Origin: Clitoria ternatea
Taxonomy: Eukaryota; Streptophyta; Magnoliopsida; Fabales; Fabaceae
Length of the DNA stretch: 64,000 bases
Assembly (NCBI GenBank): GCA_037962975.1
Contig: CM075672.1
Span: forward strand, 122,064,001-122,128,000
Direction of reading: 5' to 3'
Under the pieces are notes generated by a model. The model did not search any database, was not told where the DNA came from, and saw only the letters and a program-made list of their open reading frames with translations. Positions 1 to 10,422 of this stretch are shown here, piece by piece. The first letter of the stretch is position 1. The number at the start of each line of letters is the position of its first letter. The translations under genes and the position numbers were made by a program.

Positions 1-1201
1 GGGAAAGGAAACCAGCCATGGGCTACATCTATGAAGCAATGGATAAGGCAAAGGAGGCCATCATAAAGCCTATAACAATGATGAAAGCAAATACAAGGAT
101 GTGTTTCAAATCATTGATTGTAGATGGAGTTGCCAACTTCACCAACCATTGCATGCGGCTGGTCATTATCTGAATCTGGAGTTTTATTATTCCAACCCAA
201 GAATTGAATATGATTTAGAGGTTACAATCGGGTTGTATGATTGTATCAAGAGGTTGGTGCCAAATCCAGATGTGCAACAGAAGATCCTCACTGAGCTTCC
301 AATTTATAAGGACAGTAGTGGTTTGTTTGGATGCAAGTTTGCACGGAAACAAAGGAAAACCATTGCTCCTGGTGAGAATCTAATTAATAATTTACTTTTC
401 TAGTAAATTATATTTAAATTTTCACTTCTAAATGTCTTCCAAATACTGATTTTGTAGCTCAATGGTGGCGGATGTATGGACATACAGCACCAAACTTGCA
501 ACAACTTGCTATTAAGATACTTAGTTTGACATGCAACGCATCTGGGTGTGAGCGTAATTGGAGTGTGTTTGAGCAAGTAATTGTCTCAACTCTTTATCTC
601 ATCTATTGTTAAACTTTACATGTTTACTAATTATAATAATTTTGATTATATGTAGATCCATTCAAAGAAAAGAAACGGGTTGGATCACAAGAAGTTGCAT
701 GACTTGGTTTATGTTAAATACAACCAAACTCTTGCAAAGAGATACAACATTAGAAATGAAATTGATCCAATCTCACTCAATGACATAGATGAGTGCAATG
801 AATGGCTTGTTGGGGAAATGGATGATGACAACAATGATGGTGCAACTGATTTGGTTTTTAAGGATGATAATGCATTGGATTGGGGAACTGTTAAGCAGCT
901 TTGGGAGTTGGAGAGCCAAAAGTATATACCAGGCAAAAAACTAAGAAGAGGATAGAATCTTTAAGTGCTGCTATTGCTATCAGGTCTAACAAGAAGAAGA
1001 AGGTGGCTTCATCATCCAAGGGAAAAGGGATAATAATTGAAGAAGAACCTGAAATTTGAGGACGATAGTGAGAGTTAAGAGGAAAATGGAACTGAGTTGA
1101 ATTTGGAGGATTCAGAAGATGAGGGTGATGAGGGATTTATCTTTGAAGATGACCATGGGAATGAAGATAATGACTATGTTGGGGTTGAGAAGGAAGATTA
1201 G
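1..1201 (+). pseudogene. hAT transposase, C-terminal half, decayed and spliced
   Basis: The 3' half of a plant hAT (Ac-like) transposase, which would cut and rejoin its transposon ends in the nucleus. Three coding blocks read on with matching splice phase: 1-371, 458-576 and 656 onward, with GT at 372-373, AG at 456-457, GT at 577-578 and AG at 654-655. The second and third blocks hold the hAT dimerisation region, seen as QWWRMYG, an NASGCERNWSVFE stretch and KKLHDLVYVKYN. The tail is rich in Asp and Glu, as is common in this group, and runs to a stop at about 1201. Breaks: a one-base frameshift near 70, another near 945, and a stop near 1057. The 5' part lies outside the window. The family call is firm; the subfamily is not assigned. 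Confidence 0.8.
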
Positions 1202-1452
1202 TTTCTATTTAGTCTATACCTTGTTTGTTTTTAAACATTTTACTTGTAGCTATTGATGATTATTCTGTTTTGAACCTTTCATTAATTAGTTATGTGATGT
1301 TTTACATTGTTATGGTATAATTTTAATTGAGTTATTATGTTAGTTTTGCTTAGTTTTTCATTCTGTAGTGTTTTTTAATGTATATTTCTGCATATAATAG
1401 AGTTTTTATCATGACCACCATGGCATCCGCCATAACTTTTATGGCATTTTTT

Positions 1453-1484
1453 TGGCTCACTGCCATCCACCATTGATAACACTG
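1453..1484. repeat. Right terminal inverted repeat of the hAT element
   Basis: The stretch ends in GATAACACTG, so the inward strand begins CAGTGTTATC, a usual hAT terminus. It lies about 250 bp past the transposase tail, as expected for the element's 3' end. The region 1202-1452 between them is AT-rich and non-coding. The partner end is outside the window, so the 8-bp target duplication cannot be checked. The next 8 bases are ATTGATAC. Confidence 0.6.
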
Positions 1485-1929
1485 ATTGATACTCAAATAC
1501 TTTTAATAATAATTTCCCTTATTATCCCAATTGTTTTCATCTACCTCATTTACTTCAAATACCCTATTTCATTTCTTTTTTAGTAATTTTACTTGTATAA
1601 AAGTATTTTTTTCAATATAATCCAAACAAAATAGATTATATTTAGAACCCCTTTCTAATATTATATCCAAACACAAATAAATTATTTTCATAATCGATTA
1701 TTACAACAATTGATTATCAAAATAATCTTTAATTCTATGCGTGGTAACTGCATATTTTTACTTCATACGATCAGTTTAACCAAACATTCAAAATTTTGAA
1801 AAAATACTGCCAAAAAACAAGCTGACCCCGAACATGTTTAATCTTTTTTTTTCTGTTTTTTGAAATAAAAAATGAGTACCCCTCTTAAAATCATATTATT
1901 CAATAGTATGACATAAACGTCGACAGAAG
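1485..1929. other. AT-rich spacer, no gene seen
   Basis: AT-rich DNA between two hAT-type elements. No coding frame, RNA gene or repeat was recognised. Confidence 0.6.
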
Positions 1930-2830
1930 TAGGGATGTCAAAGCGGGTCAAACCCGGCGGACCGGCCCGTCAACCTGCCTAAAACAAGGCGGGGCGAGTT
2001 GACCAAATTTATTTCGTAATGGATTCAAAACTGGCCCGGCCCGTCCTATATTTTTGCGGGTTTTTGGCGGGACGGGGCAGGTTGACTCGACAGGTTATGT
2101 AATATTTTATTTTAAAAAATAATAATATAACATTAATAATATCTTATAAATTTTTTTTAATTTTTTCCCTTTACCACCTAACACTCACCAATGATGTTGA
2201 AAGAATGACTCATATTTTGCCCTTCGTCTTTATATTTTATGGTGTGGTTCTATTATTATTTTTATGAGTTTGGATATCAATCTTTATATTTTCATTCCTT
2301 TGAATTTCTTGCTTTAAAATTGATAAATTTTGTAGTTGCTAATTGTGTAAATTTCTTGTTTTGAAATTTATTATTGAATATTAATGGAAACTTAAATGTT
2401 TAGTCCTTATTTATTATCGTTAATTTATTATGAAGAATATGATTGTTTCATTTTAGCATATTACTTTCATTAGTGTTTGAGTTAGAATTATTAATATAAT
2501 TATATTCAAATTTTTTATTTTAGTGGTATACTACTTTATTTTTTTTAATTTAATTAACTTTTTCTTATTAAAAATAATAAGTTAATTGATTTTTATTAAT
2601 TTCTATTATTTTATATTTTAAGTGGACCAACCTCCTATTAAAAACCTTTTTTTCAAATATTAAAAATAATTTAATTTTTTAAAATTTTTAAATGTTGGCA
2701 GGTCCCCCCCACGGCTATCAAAACAGGACGAGCCAGAAATTTCAACCCGCCTCCGATAGGGGGCCAAACCCGCCTCGGCATGTATTTTGATGGTTAATGG
2801 CAGGGCGGATAACCCGCATTGACATCCCTA
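1930..2830. mobile_element. Non-autonomous hAT-like element (about 0.9 kb)
   Basis: The left end reads TAGGGATGTCAAAGCGGGT. The reverse complement of the right end reads TAGGGATGTCAATGCGGGT, so the terminal inverted repeats differ at one base in 19. Flanks GACAGAAG (1922-1929) and GGCTGAAG (2831-2838) match at six of eight bases, consistent with an aged 8-bp hAT target duplication. The ends are GC-rich and hold further sub-terminal inverted material (gcgggt, ggcccg types), while the middle is AT-rich. It has no coding capacity, so it would have needed a transposase from elsewhere. Confidence 0.75.
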
Positions 2831-3003
2831 GGCTGAAGGCACCATAGCATATATATATATACACACTTTTTTTTTGTTTAGAATGAAAAAAACCCTAGTA
2901 GGTCATTAACTCATAAATATGCATATTTTGAAACTAAGCAGCAGACACACCCCATGAGAGGTAAGAAAAAATGCTAATGTGTTTAAATAAATACATACCT
3001 TAC
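2831..3003. other. Spacer with short AT/AC repeat
   Basis: Holds a short (AT)n(AC)n tract at about 2851-2867. It lies past the last exon I can support for the minus-strand host pseudogene and may be its 3' intron or UTR. No coding was recognised. Confidence 0.4.
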
Positions 3004-3224
3004 CATTTTTTAAATTTTGAAAAGGACCCTGATGCCGCTCTAGTCATGGGAAAAAACTATCCTCTTTGTTCATGTAAATCTCCTATAGTTGCTTTGAGTA
3101 GTGAATAGCTAGTGATCTATAAATTTCAACTGCTTCTGGTTCAAATTCTTCCAACTCCTCAACAGACTTCTTTATATCACCATCAGGATCTCCATCAGTG
3201 AGGAACTCGCCCAAAGTACTGCCT
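3004..3224 (-). pseudogene. Host coiled-coil gene remnant, exon 3
   Basis: Third recognisable exon of the minus-strand host locus. The acceptor TTACAG ends at 3225, and the exon's first base completes the Arg codon left open by exon 2 at 13982, so the frame joins exactly. It encodes GSTLGEFLTDGDPDGDIKK, then an acidic stretch and SLAIHYSKQL. In-frame stops lie at 3083-3085 (TAG) and 3044-3046 (TGA). A possible donor (G then GTAAG) follows at 3003. I do not recognise a named domain. The intervening intron holds the whole of copia element E1. Confidence 0.7.
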
Positions 3225-3677
3225 CTGTAATTGAAATTTCAGAGCTAGAAGACATAAGAAATTGACAAAAAGAACAAAAGACCAAGTGATGGTAAATGCA
3301 CAAAAATAAAATCAAAGAATGGTACAGACATGCTCAAAATGAATAAAATAGTATCTCTATTCTTAAATACAAGCAACTGAACTAAAATATAAACAAATCT
3401 AACTGTGATAGTTCATTATATGAATAGTATTCCTACAATATCCTTATTTAATACACATAATTTTCAATAGATAGAGTAAACTTCCTAAACAAATTCCAAC
3501 GAAGGGAAAAAATTGTAAATAATATGGTTTCTACCAATAAGGCCCTTCCACCAAAAAGCTAATCCTTTGGAGGTACTAACTCGCAATCATATAATCCATG
3601 ATGGAGAAGTATTAAATAAATTCAGAAAATTTCCACATGATACTCTATAATAATTAAAGTATAAACTATCTAAAAGA
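3225..3677 (-). other. Host intron 2, 3' part (left flank of E1)
   Basis: AT-rich non-coding DNA between the exon 3 acceptor and the E1 insertion. It ends in the E1 target duplication AAAGA (3673-3677). With 13642-13981 it makes up the original intron. Confidence 0.65.
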
Positions 3678-4380
3678 TGTTAACCAAGTGGCCTCAATTA
3701 CTCAAGAGGGGGGTGAATTGAGTATTAAAATTTTTTGTTGAAATGCTTGTGAAATTGGTTCTTTGAGAAATATATAGAGAGAAGATGATAAACTTAATCT
3801 TAAATGAGAATAGTAAAGAAGTTTGAATAACAAAGTTATTAAGCGTAACAAATTAAGCAAGCAATTTAAATGCACAAATTTAAATAGATTAGGGAAGAGA
3901 AGATTTGCAAACCAATATATACGAGTTCCACCACACTGGTGTACGTCTCGCCTCCAAGTAACCCACTTAGAGGATTTCCACTATTGAGAATTTGAGATAC
4001 ACGCCTTGAGCAATTACAGTCTCTTAGTGTCCTACACTCAAGAACTTAATCCTCACAAGCTAAAGGGCAACCCACCCAATCTCACAATCTCTCAATTACA
4101 AGGTTGAATCCCAACCCAACAAGTATCTCAGATTTTGTGTATGTGATTTTACAAGTGTGACTCTATCAATAGAGTGGATATACAAATTTAAGCAATTTAA
4201 AAATATTTTTCTTTTCTCGAAGAGGATAAGCAATTTTAGCACTCAAAAATATTTTTCTCACAATATAACTCTCAAAAAATTAATACTTCAAAATAAAGAG
4301 AATCAGAGAGTAAGTAAGAAGAAAGAATGAAAGCAGTATTTGATGCTGCGAAGGTGTGACTGTGCTGCTTCACTTCTTCT

Positions 4381-4390
4381 CAATTTATAG
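4381..4390 (-). promoter_or_regulatory. TATA-like box, E1 left LTR
   Basis: On the minus strand it reads CTATAAATTG, preceded by GGAACTC. The same box is at 12847-12856 in the other LTR. Its place between U3 palindromes and a transcribed leader fits an LTR promoter. The start site is inferred. Confidence 0.5.
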
Positions 4391-4655
4391 GAGTTCCAGA
4401 GTATGTGCTGCCAAAAATTTGAATTCCACCGGTTCCTGATTTTATGCATCGAAAGCCTTAATCTCCCAACATTCCATGTTTCCTAACTTGAGAAGTGAAA
4501 TTGTCTGCCTCAATTAATGGAATTTTTGTTCAGTTTGAGTCTTCAAGAGAGGAATAAGCTATCTTGAGTTTCTGAAAACGCGTATTGATAGTTTCCATGA
4601 TTCAGCGTAAGTTTGAATGATCTTTCCAGTGTATTTTTCACTAAAAAACAACACA

Positions 4656-4856
4656 TCAATCGATTCCTGGCAGGGGGAATCGATTCCTAATAGAATGAAT
4701 TGATTCCTTCAGCTTATGAATCGATTCCTTGAGCCAATTTATAGCATGAATCGATTCCTTAGTGTCTTGAATCGATTCCTTAGTGTCTTGAATCGATTCC
4801 TCCTCTTGATTTTCAGCATGAATCGATTCCTTAGTGTCTTGAATCGATTCCTTGGC
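4656..4856. repeat. Array of AATCGATT palindromes in E1 left LTR
   Basis: Nine copies of GAATCGATTCCT or a one-base variant, spaced about 14-35 bp apart with linkers such as TAGTGTCTT. The core GAATCGATTC is a perfect palindrome. The array lies about 270-470 bp upstream of the TATA-like box in element sense, so in U3. Confidence 0.9.
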
Positions 4857-5141
4857 CTGTTTCCTTCAAGTTTTGATACATTTTGCTTTGTTTGGTTCCA
4901 TTCTTGATACTTTCTTGCATGGTTCTTTGAAATGATCTTTCTTTAGCACTTTTGGATAATTATTTCACCTGTTTTAGACCTCTGTGAATGCCTTAACTTA
5001 ATTCTTTGGTCTTCATTAATTCTTATGCATTTCTTGATTCGAATCAATTTATCCTTAATCTATGTTTAAATGCTTGTGTAACATCCTTTGATTCTTCAAT
5101 TGTTTGTCATTCATCAAAACCTGTTTCGACATATAAGTACA

Positions 5142-5157
5142 TTCTCCCCCCTTTTGA
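5142..5157 (-). promoter_or_regulatory. Polypurine tract of E1
   Basis: On the minus strand, AAAAGGGGGGAGAA abuts the LTR end at 5141. This is the usual place for the primer of plus-strand DNA synthesis. A second tract of the same style (GGGGAGAAG after TGATGATGCCAAAA) lies at about 5326-5346, and multiple purine tracts are known in Sireviruses. Confidence 0.75.
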
Positions 5158-5424
5158 TGATGATAACAATTGTTCATCTCTGGGGTGTTAGTTTCATAAC
5201 AGTTATATTTTTAAGGTATGGAACTCCCCCTATCAAATGTAATTATAATTTTCATGCATAGAGATGTCATATCATATTGGCTCCCCCTTAATCATGCAAT
5301 TTAATATAGATGTTTTATTTTCTTCTCCCCTTTTGGCATCATCAAAAATCAAAGAGAATTAAATAAAACAACGAAATTTTATTGAACAGGATACAAGTAA
5401 AGATGGATACAACAAAGACTATCT

Positions 5425-6535
5425 TCAAGGATTAAAAAATCGGAACTCAGAAAATTGTTGAGAGAGTTCATTGTAGTGGGTAGTCATGTTGTCTTCTATT
5501 TGGTCAAAACGGGCATTCATATTGTTCTCTATTCCATCAATGCGAGAAGTCATCCCATCAAAGCGAGCATTTATTGCATCAAAGTGGGTATCAAAATAAG
5601 AGGTCAATCTATTAAAGAAGGCATCATTTGGATTAGGAGGTGGAGGAAATGTTTGTTGATGAGGTTGATCATCATTGTCATCACTGCTTTGTGCATTTGG
5701 AGGTGAGTATTGCCAAGCACCATCGTGGTTGTGCCATCCCATTTTTGAGAGATGAGTTCTCCCTATTTTACCTTTATGCCCAACTGCTTCCTTTACTTTA
5801 TTCGAAAGATCAACATTGAAATGTTTGAGAAGCTTGGTGATTAGAACAGCATAAGGAAGTTTGGTAAGTCTTTTAGAGTCAATCATATGAATGCGAATAA
5901 GTTTGATCCAATTTATCTCTTTTTCATGGAGCATAGCCCAAAGAATAAGAGTTTGGTTTTCACTTACTCTAGCATTGTTTGACCCTTTTGGAAGAATGAT
6001 TTTGACCAAAAAGTAGTGCAGGAGGCGATGGTCAATGTTTAGCTCCCCAACGGTGCTTTTGGAAGTAGAAGATAGATTTAGAAAAGCACGAGCATCAATA
6101 GAATTATAGTCCCAATCGGGAGATGGTTCAGAGCCAAAGAAATCAACATTATTTAGTGGAAGCTTCCAGACTTGATGAAGAACATTGTCATCAATGGTAA
6201 TGGTTACCCCTTTAATTTTGGCTATGTAGCGTCCATTAGAGATCCTTAATGTTAAGTAGAAGGCTTTAATCAACTCAGGATAAATGTGATTTTCTTCGAG
6301 TGCGACGAACTCCAAAAGATTTTGTTGCCTAAGGATGTTGAGTATCAGAAAATCATGTTCGTCGAAGAGCGGAACATCAAACCAATGAGCAGTATGAGGA
6401 GTCGTTCTGAAAATTTTTTAAGGTACCTGTCAAGTTAGAGTTTATTCTCAAAAAGTCTTGAGAGATCATTGGTGTTTGAGGAAGAGGAACCAACATTTCC
6501 TCGTTTCTTCTTTCTAGAGTGAGATGATGATGCCA
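5425..6535 (-). pseudogene. E1 third ORF, env-position putative plant transposon protein
   Basis: Lies between RNase H and the 3' LTR on the same strand as gag-pol, where Sireviruses may carry an extra ORF. The N-terminal piece starts at ATG 6535, is Ser/Arg/Lys-rich (MASSSHSRKKKRGN) and meets a stop at 6435. After a frame change near 6400 the reading continues and stays open from about 6420 to 5425 (296 codons from an internal Met at 6315). The main part resembles the plant transposon protein domain often found beside such elements (RLLHYFLVKIILPKG, KLPYAVLITKLLKHF). A Pro/Gln linker then leads to a heptad-rich C-terminus (about residues 235-290), probably a coiled coil. No transmembrane segment is evident, so an envelope role is not supported. 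Confidence 0.7.
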
Positions 6536-6659
6536 TGATTTTGAATGAAACAGAGGAGATAGAGAGAATTTTTAGAGAAGAAAAGAAAGGAGTTATGCAA
6601 CACAATGAGGCTTTGGGTGAGGCTTTGAAGAAACAACGTGAGAAAAGCATTTTTTATAG

Positions 6660-6800
6660 AGGAAACAACACGTGAATCAATTCATCCTAGGGGGAATCGA
6701 TTCATATGAGTTATTTTGCAATTCTAGAAGCTTTGAGTATGTGGGAATCGATTCAAATGATAAATCAAGTGAGGGGGAATCGATTCCCCTAGCTGGTCTT
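6660..6800. repeat. ATCGATT palindromes outside the LTR, E1 interior
   Basis: Four more sites of the LTR type lie upstream of the third ORF: GAATCAATTC near 6674, GGGAATCGATTC near 6694, another near 6746, and GGGAATCGATTCCCC near 6777. The last has a longer perfect palindrome, GGGAATCGATTCCC. Confidence 0.8.
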
Positions 6801-7446
6801 AGTCAATTTTGCTACAAGGTCATAGTGATTCACGTGAATACATTTGGGAATGAAAGTTTTGTTTTATTCTTCACATGAGGGCTTCTGAGATTTAAGGAAT
6901 CAATGCTTTTCTCTTTTGTTTTATTGTTCATGTGAATTGGTCAAGATGCTTAGGAAGTGGTTTTTCTTGACTTGTTCTCATGAAAGGTTTTGAAGCATGC
7001 TGGAGCCTTTTTCTCGAAAATGATTTGCAGGTGATCACATGAGTGCATTTTGATTGCTTGAATTTCGAAGGAAAATTTTTTTGCAAGTGCCATTTGATTT
7101 TATTTCATCACAAAGTCAATAAAATCAATTGCCAATTTTTGCATTTAATTTTTGAGATCATCTACTTTAAAGAGATTAATTTGTCTTACAAATATGTTTA
7201 ATCAAGATTTTTTTAAACAATAAATGGGGTTTTAATATGATTTTTGTGAATATCTCAAGATAGTGTATATCAATATTTTTCAAAAATAGAATTTGTATGA
7301 AAGAAGAGTAAATCTTTAAGTTAAAGATTTGTGAAAATATTTAAGAAAATGAAGTTTGTGATTTAAACAATTTCTAAAATTCCTAATTCCCTTCTAATAT
7401 TTACAAATTGTTCCTTTGGAAGAGGTTTAGTGAAAATATCCGCCAA
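6801..7446 (-). other. E1 non-coding spacer between pol and the third ORF
   Basis: AT-rich, no open frame of note. Its length is usual for the interval after RNase H in Sireviruses. Confidence 0.5.
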
Positions 7447-10422
7447 TTATTTAGAAGTTTCAACATATTCAAGAATACAATCTCCTTTTAAAACATGATC
7501 TCGAATGAAATGGTGACGGATTTCTATGTGTTTTATTCGTGAATGCATAACCAGATTCTTGGAGATATTAATGGCGCTTGTGTTGTCACATTTAATGGGT
7601 ATTTGATTTAAAACAACACCGAAATCAAGAAGTTGTTGTCTCATCCATAGGATTTGAGCACAACAACTTCCAGCTACAACATATTCTGCTTCAGCTGTGG
7701 ATAACGCGACACTTACTTGCTTCTTGCTATGCCAAGAAACAAGAGAGCTTCCAAGCATATGGCAAGTACCACTGGTACTTTTTCTATCTAATTTACACCC
7801 AGCAAAATTAGAATCAGAATATCCTACAAGAATACATTCAGCACCTTTGGGATACCATAAACCAACATTTTGAGTACCCACAAGATATTTTAAAATTCTT
7901 TTTACGGCTGTGAGATGTGATTCTTTAGGACATGCTTGATATCTAGCGCACATACATACCGCAAATATAATATCAGGTCTACTAGCTGTTAAATAAAGTA
8001 AGGATCCAATCATACCTCGGTATTTAGTTATTTCAACGTCCTTACCCTTCTCATCCTTGTCTAGGTAGCAAGAAGTACTCATTGGTGTGGTTATTTCATT
8101 TGCTTTATCCATTTCAAACCTTTTGAGTAGTTCTTTGCAGTATTTTGTTTGACTGATAAATGTTCCTTCTTTTGTTTGCTTAATTTGTAGCCCAAGGATG
8201 AGTTCTCCCATCATGGACATTTCGAATTCATCTTGCATAATCTTAGTAAACTCTTGACAAAGGATTTCTTTAGTAGCACAAAATATTATGTCATCAACAT
8301 AAACTTATACCAAAAGGATGTCATGGTTTTTACGTTTTATAAACAGTGTTGTATCAACCTTTCCTCTTTCAAAATTATTTTCAAGAAGAAACTTACTGAG
8401 TCGTTCATACCAAGCTCTTGGAGCTTGTTTTAAACCATATAAAGCTTTTCTTAATTTAAAAACATGGTTTGGAAATTTGTGATTTTCAAAACCGGGAGGT
8501 TGATTTACATAAACTTCTTCTTGAATATAACCATTTAGAAAAGCACTTTTGACATCCATTTGATAAAGTTTAAAATCTATACAACAAGCAAAAGCTAACA
8601 ATAATCTTATGACTTCTAATCTAGCTACGGGAGCATACGTTTCTTCATAGTCTATTCCCTCTTCTTGATTATATCCTTTAGCAACTAATCTAGCTTTATT
8701 TCTTGTTATTATTCCATTTTTATCTAGCTTGTTTCTAAAAACCCATTTCGTGCCTATTATTTGATGATTATTGGGTTTTGGCACAAGTTCCCAAACTTCA
8801 TTTCTTTCAAACTGATTTAATTCTTCTTGCATTGCCAATATCTAATGTTCATCAATAATAGCTTCATCAATATTTTTGGGTTCTATTTGTGATACAAAAG
8901 CTAAGTGATTGCATGCATTTCTAATAGCGTTTCGAGTACTTACACCTTTTGTTATTTCGCCTATGATATTGTCCAATGGGTGATTCTTTACGGTGATCCA
9001 CTCCTTTGGTTAAGGTTCGCCATTTTGTGATGTATTTCCTTCATTTTTGTTTTCTTCTTTATCTTCCAAGTTTATTTCTTGGAAGGTACCTACAAGATCA
9101 TCAATTTCCTCTCTCGGAAGATTTTGGTTAAGTTCATCGAATTTAACATGTATAGACTCTTCAATTGTACAAGTTCGTTTGTTGAAGAGTCGATATGCTT
9201 TACTTGTAGATGAGTAACCTAAAAATATTTCTTCATTAGATTTTGCATCGAATTTACCAAGATTATCCTTTCCATTGTTTAAAACAAAACATTTGCATCC
9301 AAATACGTGGAAATAAGAAATGTTAGGTTTTCTTCCTTTATAAAGCTCATAAGGGGTTTTCTTTAATATAGGCCTTATCAAACATCGATTCATAACATGG
9401 CAAGCAGTATTTACTGCATCGGCCCAAAAATGTTTCGCAATATTACTTTCATTCAACACAGTTCTTACGAGCTCCGCTAAAGATCTATTTTTCCTTTCAA
9501 CTACTCTATTTTGTTGTGGAGTTCTTGGAGCCGAAAAATTATGTTCAATGCCAAATTTTTCACAAAATTTTTCAAAGGATTGGTTTTCAAATTCTCCCCC
9601 ATGGTCAGTTCAAATGGATGCTATTTTCGAATTTTGTTCATTTTGAATGATCTTGGCAAGTTTCTTAAATGCTTGATATGCTTCGTTTTTGTGAGTAAGA
9701 AATAATGTCCATGTATATCTAGAGTAATCATCCACAATCACAAGACCATAATAATTTCCACCAAAACTTTTGATTTTCGAAGGTCCAAATAAATCCATAT
9801 GTAAAAGTTGTAAAGGTCTAGTTGTTGAAACAATATTTTTTACTTGAAAAGAAGCCTTTACTTGTTTTCCCTTTTGACAAGCATCACAAAATTTATTTTC
9901 AAATCTTAATTTTGGTAAACCGATAACTAAATCTTTTGAAACAAGTTTGTTTAAATGGTCTATATGAATGTGAGCAATTCTTCTATGCCATAGCCATGAT
10001 TCATCCTTTTTAGTTATGAAGCATTGCACATCATTTGAAGCAATACAATCTAGATTAATCATATAAATATTATCTACTCTTTGACCAACGAATTTTATTT
10101 CCTTGTTTAGCTTATTTTCAATTATGCAACCGTTTGATTCAAAAACAATTTTATAGCCTTTATCACACAATTGACTAATGCTAAGTAAGTTATGTTTAAG
10201 TCCTTCAACATATAAGACATCATTTATAGAGGTGGAAGAATTTTTACCAACATTTCCAATCCCTAGTATTCTTCCCTTCGTGTTATCTCCATAAGTAACG
10301 AGTCCTTTATTTTGTGGAGTAAATGATGTAAACTTACTTTTATCTCCCGTCATGTGTTTTGAACATCCACTATCCAAATACCAATGGGTGCTATTTGCTT
10401 TAAAGCATAGCTACAAAACATG
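7447..10422 (-). pseudogene. pol: E1 pol: protease, integrase, RT, RNase H
   Basis: Copia polyprotein that would process Gag, copy the RNA and integrate the cDNA. Read from the right: protease DSGCSKHMTG near 10370; gag-pre-integrase; integrase core with HMDLFGP, second Asp in TDHGGEF, Glu in VVERKNRS; RT with KARLVAKGYNQ, QMDVKSAFLNG and an intact YVDD at about 8291-8302; RNase H with SDSNFAG, STAEAEY and the C-terminal IRHHFIRD. One frame runs through without indels, but stops lie at 10411 (TAG), 9610 (TGA), 9010 (TAA), 8842 (TAG) and 8305 (TAA). The last falls just before YVDD. Position 9610 has TGA where the family has Arg, a CpG-type transition. Catalytic residues are kept, so decay is by point nonsense only. 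Confidence 0.92.

Larger units (their letters stand above)
3678..5141 (-). repeat. E1 left LTR (3' LTR in element sense)
   Basis: A 1,464-bp direct repeat of 12143-13636, very similar by eye. On the minus strand it starts at 5141 after the purine tract. It contains a palindrome array (4656-4856), a TATA-like CTATAAATTG at 4390-4381, and near its end a G6 run in a small hairpin (3702-3730). Confidence 0.92.

Noticed and set aside
4716..4907. Open frame with repeated MNRFL-type peptide
   Set aside because: It is only the translation of the AATCGATTCCT array in the E1 LTR; no start context or family.
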